Source: Bathymodiolus brooksi thiotrophic gill symbiont
GTDB taxonomy: Bacteria; Pseudomonadota; Gammaproteobacteria; PS1; Pseudothioglobaceae
NCBI RefSeq assembly: GCF_903642095.1
Contig: NZ_CAHJWD020000078.1
Location: 1 to 6,848 of the forward strand
Direction of reading: 5' to 3'
DNA: 6,848 bases
Shown here: piece after piece, positions 6,101 to 6,848 of the stretch
Position numbering within the stretch: position 1 is the first letter of the stretch
How the letters are laid out: each line of letters opens with the position of its first letter
Translations under genes and position numbers: made by a program
The notes under the pieces: generated by a model
Told to the model about the DNA's origin: nothing
Databases searched by the model: none
Seen by the model: the letters and a program-made list of their open reading frames with translations, nothing else

Positions 6101-6848
6101 CACCATCGTGCAAATGCAAAAAGACGGCACTTACCGAGTGGTTTACGGCCCCGATCTTGAGAACATTATAGGCAAAGTCAAAATGGTAGTCGTGGGTTAC
6201 GGCAGAGAAGAGGGCGACACTCAAACACTGGGAGGCAGAACCGCTGATGAATTAAGTGCAAATATTGCCAAACTCAATCAGGACTTGAACCCAGCTACTA
6301 CAACAATGGGACGCACCAGCCTTGTAGGTTGCAACTTGGAAAGCGACAACCCTACTGATAATGCCGATAGCCAATACGGTAAACAAGTGTTGCAAAAACT
6401 TCATCAAAGAGGTGTTAGTGGCGACTTAAGTGTTAGAAGCAGTTATGTTGGCATTCAACCAGACGGCACAAAAGTTACTTCGGATACAGGCGTAGACAAC
6501 TGGAAACACAAAGACAACAAGAACAAAACTATTTATAGTTATGGCAAGGATGACAAAATAGAAAGTAAAGTATATGACAGCAAAGGAGTGCTAGTTAAAT
6601 ACAACGGACAATATTTAGATGGCACAAGATACAAAACCAATATTATTGTTCAAAATAGCAACAATTCTACCGTGGTTGAAGCCGCTAACGCCTTATTCAA
6701 TAAACATCCTGACACCAGCATTATCGTTAAATTTGACCAAAACGGAAATCTGGTTACCCTAAAAGGTGAGGCTTACACCCCAACAGGAGACATTCGTGTT
6801 AATTTTGTTGATCATGGCGCTGATTTAACTCAAGAAGGCGCACAATCA
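3..6848 (+). CDS. Giant multi-C80-peptidase toxin-like protein, internal fragment (both ends outside window)
   Basis: One uninterrupted frame of 2282 codons covers the whole window; I translated every line and found no stop. Neither start codon nor stop codon is present, so no start can be chosen and signal peptide or secretion signals cannot be judged. The chain holds six copies (the last cut) of a C80-type autoprocessing cysteine protease module, two kinase-like domains, three copies of a small alpha/beta segment and two unrecognised regions. No membrane-spanning stretch and no glycine/aspartate RTX nonapeptides are visible in this part. C80 domains are known from MARTX toxins and clostridial TcdA/TcdB, where inositol hexakisphosphate in the host cytosol triggers self-cleavage and release of effector domains; those toxins carry one such domain. 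By inference this is a secreted polyprotein toxin or host-interaction factor. It could also be an inter-bacterial polymorphic toxin. The C80 assignment is firm; the biological target is unknown. Confidence 0.93.
183..452 (+). other. Low-complexity Asp/Pro/Thr/Asn-rich interdomain linker
   Basis: Residues 61-150. It opens with an acidic run (TDTDDDPKDD), passes through a short helix-like stretch (AIVAQLQQAI) and a basic patch (NRTNTKIHK), then becomes rich in Pro, Thr, Asn and Gln, ending in a short tandem peptide repeat just before module 1. Such composition is typical of flexible, solvent-exposed spacers between folded domains. The coding strand is strongly C-rich here (hand count for 121-240: 40 C against 19 G). 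No catalytic motif is visible. Confidence 0.55.
402..443 (+). repeat. Two-copy 21-base in-frame tandem repeat in the Pro/Thr linker
   Basis: Two adjacent 21-base copies (402-422 and 423-443) encode NTPPTDT and NTPPTNP, and a third begins with NT at 444. Since the period is a multiple of three, gain or loss of copies would change linker length without breaking the frame. Confidence 0.7.
453..932 (+). other. C80 autoprocessing protease module 1 (subtype I, His and Cys intact)
   Basis: Residues 151-310. It opens with RYQSNIIIQ, then a helix with ANALFNKHP, a strand pair around SILVKFDQNGNLITL, and the strand NFVGHG carrying the presumed catalytic His (residue 213, codon 639). A helix EGAQSLADKVKTLQQ follows, then IALVGCD with the presumed catalytic Cys (residue 251, codon 753). 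A TGRKG strand and a closing MIYQW strand match the flap region that senses inositol hexakisphosphate in the MARTX CPD family. His-Cys spacing is 38 residues, a little shorter than in the Vibrio and clostridial enzymes. Known family role: self-cleavage of the toxin inside the host cell, usually after Leu. Both catalytic residues are present, so this copy is expected to be active. It leads directly into kinase-like domain A. Confidence 0.85.
465..674 (+). repeat. 210-base direct repeat, copy 1 (within C80 module 1)
   Basis: Pairs without gaps with 6639-6848. By hand count 163 of 210 bases and 54 of 70 residues are identical. Many differences are C in this copy against T in the other at third codon positions (atc/att, ttc/ttt, cac/cat). 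The repeat surely extends past the window edge on the right. Confidence 0.85.
1035..1640 (+). other. Kinase-like domain A (putative, key residues kept)
   Basis: Residues 345-546. The order of motifs resembles a protein-kinase fold: a glycine-rich loop GSGYYKTAY (from 1101), a strand LLVLLLKP with a Lys at residue 389 in the ATP-anchoring position, a helix with Glu 399/400 (IREEMGWLEQL), and a hinge-like strand HGLVVQKIKGA. A loop LSVLDFQGVI follows, with Asp 494 where the catalytic Asp would lie, then DGQLYVIDP with Asp 509 in the metal-binding (DFG-like) position. The usual catalytic-loop Asn is not in place, since Ile stands there, so it would be an atypical kinase. I recall similar motif strings in kinase-like domains of bacterial polymorphic toxins, but cannot confirm a family without a search. 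It sits between a protease module and a small segment, the usual place of a released effector. Alternative: a kinase-fold domain with another transferase activity (AMPylation, glutamylation). Confidence 0.5.
1641..1985 (+). other. Small alpha/beta segment, copy A
   Basis: Residues 547-661, between kinase-like domain A and C80 module 2. A strand HITYID leads into a helix (DDTLKQQMLSDAQQN), strands KVIVTYD, KEVIHRP and VEVIARD, then a charged helix with CLDFAEKQGW. Its counterpart after kinase-like domain B has the same order. No catalytic motif is evident. It could be the C-terminal lobe extension of the kinase-like domain, a separate binding domain, or a remnant of a C80 half. Function unknown. 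Confidence 0.45.
1986..2465 (+). other. C80 module 2 (subtype I), catalytically dead: His to Tyr and Cys to Ser
   Basis: Residues 662-821. It aligns along its length with module 1: NIILSIG opening strand, YEKHPDNSVIVTLDEQG, then NIVGYP where the catalytic strand should carry His (Tyr at residue 724, codon 2172), and AALVGSK where Cys should be (Ser at residue 766, codon 2298). The flap is kept (TGRIGDIQVNTDG) and the module closes with IVHSWD. Loss of both catalytic residues with retention of the surrounding fold says it is not a protease. It may still bind the activating ligand, serve as a structural spacer or act as a bait for other modules, or it may simply be decaying. The frame is intact, which argues against outright pseudogenisation. 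Confidence 0.85.
2544..3149 (+). other. Kinase-like domain B (putative, anchoring Lys missing)
   Basis: Residues 848-1049. Same motif order as domain A: LNLPDSL lead-in, glycine-rich loop VGKGHMKTAHTL (from 2604), PDLLFLQRY, helix with Glu (LENEVKWVNKF), MGIKTPKYF, hinge-like HGILVERIHSA, loop LSISDLQML with Asp 998, and DGQLYVFDP with Asp 1013. The position holding Lys in domain A (LLLKP) is Tyr 891 here, with an Arg just before it, so ATP anchoring is probably altered or lost. The segment at 2866-2900 between hinge and catalytic loop differs from domain A and is encoded by an unusual G-rich tract. It may be a pseudokinase or a decayed copy. The kinase-fold assignment is an inference shared with domain A. 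Confidence 0.47.
2873..2892 (+). other. Four G-runs with short loops: potential G-quadruplex within the coding strand
   Basis: Runs of 3, 4, 3 and 3 guanines are separated by loops of 1, 3 and 3 bases, meeting the usual G3+N1-7 quadruplex rule. The tract encodes LLGGVRERA inside kinase-like domain B, at a place with no counterpart of similar composition in domain A. It is striking against an AT-rich background. It also resembles the GGGAGAGGG-type core of short dispersed repeats found in many proteobacterial genomes, so it may be a captured repeat fragment. Confidence 0.6.
3150..3473 (+). other. Small alpha/beta segment, copy B
   Basis: Residues 1050-1157, between kinase-like domain B and C80 module 3. 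The order is LKKFDQNKG, strand MHAILIS, helix (EFEKDLLNKAKKQ), strand DLVIMSCS, strand IKVLYEP, strand RIEVILDENN, then a helix MNDLIKENP. It parallels copy A (547-661) and the partial copy at the window start. Copy B carries a Cys in LVIMSCSS, which faintly recalls a C80 Cys strand, but no matching His strand precedes it and the other copies lack the Cys. Function unknown. Confidence 0.45.
3474..3962 (+). other. C80 module 3 (subtype I, His and Cys present, Asp before His)
   Basis: Residues 1158-1320. NYRTNIIVQHG opens, then ANKHPENSVIVHFDANN, strand LSFVDHG with His at residue 1220 (codon 3660), helix MDKLVDKVKQIYDTY, and IALVGCDTDG with Cys at residue 1260 (codon 3780). TGRIGKVQVNDDG is the flap and MVYSWDDG closes the module. 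His-Cys spacing is 40. The residue before the His is Asp rather than the Gly of module 1 and of classical CPDs; module 6 shares this. Both catalytic residues are kept, so activity is likely but could be tuned by the Asp. Unlike modules 1 and 2, it is followed by a helical region rather than a kinase-like domain. Confidence 0.83.
3963..4550 (+). other. Charged, mostly helical region C, unrecognised
   Basis: Residues 1321-1516. Long runs rich in Lys, Glu and Leu with hydrophobic spacing suggest several helices and possible short coiled coils, for example around DAQIRVIERLFESKKF, EEMEQLKLDFYKHLE and DKKIEKLEKVRDR. One strand-like stretch, HHYILVDTLNVLRELQKNG, stands out. There are no membrane-spanning segments and no motif I can assign. 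It lies between two protease modules with intact active sites (3 and 4), so by inference it would be freed as its own piece: a cargo effector, a helical-bundle targeting domain or a rigid spacer. Codons here end mostly in A/T and the C-richness of the window start is gone. Confidence 0.5.
4551..5117 (+). other. C80 module 4 (subtype II, closest to classical MARTX CPD, intact)
   Basis: Residues 1517-1705. YKHQVILTVRDD opens, then AEKYPHNTTIVHMDKDGNY, strand LKVIINGHGN with His at residue 1592 (codon 4776), GGRSVEEIAEYIGTINQ, and SLVSCSLGSE with Cys at residue 1631 (codon 4893). The flap VSARLGRMVVQPEGTKVV follows. The GHG motif, the Gly-Gly-Arg-Ser turn before the helix and the SLVSCSLG strand resemble the Vibrio MARTX CPD more than modules 1-3 do. 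Spacing is 39. It should be active. A short strand pair (TYAYDEKGAIVQVDSY) follows, matching the end strands of the other modules. It is flanked by two unrecognised regions that it could separate by cleavage. Confidence 0.88.
5118..6005 (+). other. Alpha/beta region D, unrecognised, possibly an internal duplication
   Basis: Residues 1706-2001, about 300 residues between modules 4 and 5. After a beta-rich start (YDLVLSANEDGTLKIERTYG) two similar halves can be traced. The first is a strand LKVHVKAINF, a helix AERLLHDFKNIL, a strand HINIKTERDG, a helix VKLGEKLNNVG and a strand DASILLYSDS. The second is a strand VAIEIRHKSP, a helix ENLELILKVTQQ, a strand TIKIVSEKV, a helix YKRLSKTLSDK and a strand KVTVEVWGKV. 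The last about 40 residues are a polar Gln/Asn/Thr-rich linker. I see no known catalytic signature. It may be cargo released by module 4. Its bases change sharply near 5880, where the sequence turns C-rich. Confidence 0.45.
6006..6608 (+). other. C80 module 5 (subtype II), His replaced by Tyr, Cys kept
   Basis: Residues 2002-2202. NHNHQVLIQTESD opens, then ASKHPAKTTIVQMQKDGTY, and strand KMVVVGYGREE with Tyr at residue 2066 (codon 6198) in the His position. GGRTADELSANIAKLNQ and RTSLVGCNLESD follow, with Cys at residue 2110 (codon 6330), then LSVRSSYVGIQPDGTK. The SVRSS flap closely recalls the Vibrio CPD. Strands TIYSYGKDDKIESKVYDS end the module. The spacing of 44 reflects a longer loop. 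Without the His the Cys is unlikely to be activated, so this copy is probably inactive as a protease but may still bind the activator. It is the second module of the window with Tyr at that place. Confidence 0.82.
6627..6848 (+). other. C80 module 6 (subtype I, N-terminal half only, His present)
   Basis: Residues 2209-2282, cut by the window end. RYKTNIIVQNS opens, then ANALFNKHPDTSIIVKFDQ, and strand NFVDHGAD with His at residue 2271 (codon 6813); the last residues are EGAQS, the start of the helix before the Cys strand. Over 70 residues it matches module 1 at 54 positions without gaps (hand count). It has Asp before the His as in module 3. By analogy with module 1, a VGC strand and then perhaps another kinase-like domain should lie just downstream. 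Confidence 0.83.
6639..6848 (+). repeat. 210-base direct repeat, copy 2 (within C80 module 6)
   Basis: Counterpart of 465-674, 6174 bases downstream. It is the closest module pair in the window that I could see, closer than either is to its nearer neighbours, modules 2 and 3. This suggests duplication or conversion of a long block rather than stepwise tandem copying. Confidence 0.85.

Noticed and set aside
1713..6224. Several short minus-strand open frames (60 to 92 codons)
   Set aside because: All are antisense to well-supported protease, kinase-like or linker sequence, and AT-rich coding DNA produces such frames by chance.
6540..6625. YD/RHS-like repeat, suggested by YSYGKDDKIESKVYDSKG
   Set aside because: Only one loose copy is present. 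Similar end strands follow every C80 module, so it is better explained as the closing strands of module 5.
1..6848. RTX calcium-binding nonapeptide repeats, expected if this were a classical MARTX
   Set aside because: No GGxGxDxUx-type repeats can be read anywhere in the translated frame; they could exist outside the window.

Overview
The whole 6848-base window lies inside one gene. A single + strand frame (codons starting at every position divisible by 3) stays open from base 3 to base 6848. It gives 2282 codons with no stop and neither the true start nor the true end, so this is an internal slice of a giant protein. I see no intergenic space, promoter, terminator, RNA gene, insertion sequence or CRISPR array.

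The protein is built mainly from repeated peptidase C80 (autoprocessing cysteine protease, CPD) modules, the family that processes MARTX toxins and large clostridial toxins. Five complete modules and one cut by the window end can be read, each with the expected strand-loop-His then strand-Gly-Cys layout. Modules 1, 3 and 4 keep both His and Cys. Module 2 has Tyr and Ser there, and module 5 has Tyr and Cys. Module 6 keeps its His and is cut before its Cys.

Layout: (i) 3-452, tail of an earlier repeat unit plus a Pro/Thr/Asn linker. (ii) 453-1985, unit 1: C80 module 1, a kinase-like domain, a small alpha/beta segment. (iii) 1986-3473, unit 2: the same three parts, with key residues lost in both enzyme-like domains. 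(iv) 3474-3962, C80 module 3, with no kinase-like partner. (v) 3963-4550, a charged helical region of unknown role. (vi) 4551-5117, C80 module 4, of a second subtype closer to the classical MARTX CPD. (vii) 5118-6005, an unrecognised alpha/beta region. (viii) 6006-6608, C80 module 5, second subtype, His lost. (ix) 6627-6848, start of module 6, a close copy of module 1.

Organism: a low-GC bacterium (roughly 35-40% GC by eye). A giant C80-bearing protein at this composition would fit a host-associated gammaproteobacterium, such as the sulfur-oxidising mussel symbionts (SUP05/Thioglobaceae) known to carry many toxin-related genes. That is an inference from protein type and base composition; nothing here is a taxonomic marker.

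Working model (inference): a secreted toxin-like polyprotein in which several CPD modules cut the chain between cargo domains after entering a host cell, while the degenerate modules act as spacers, regulators or decaying copies. The cargo would include the kinase-like domains and the two unrecognised regions.
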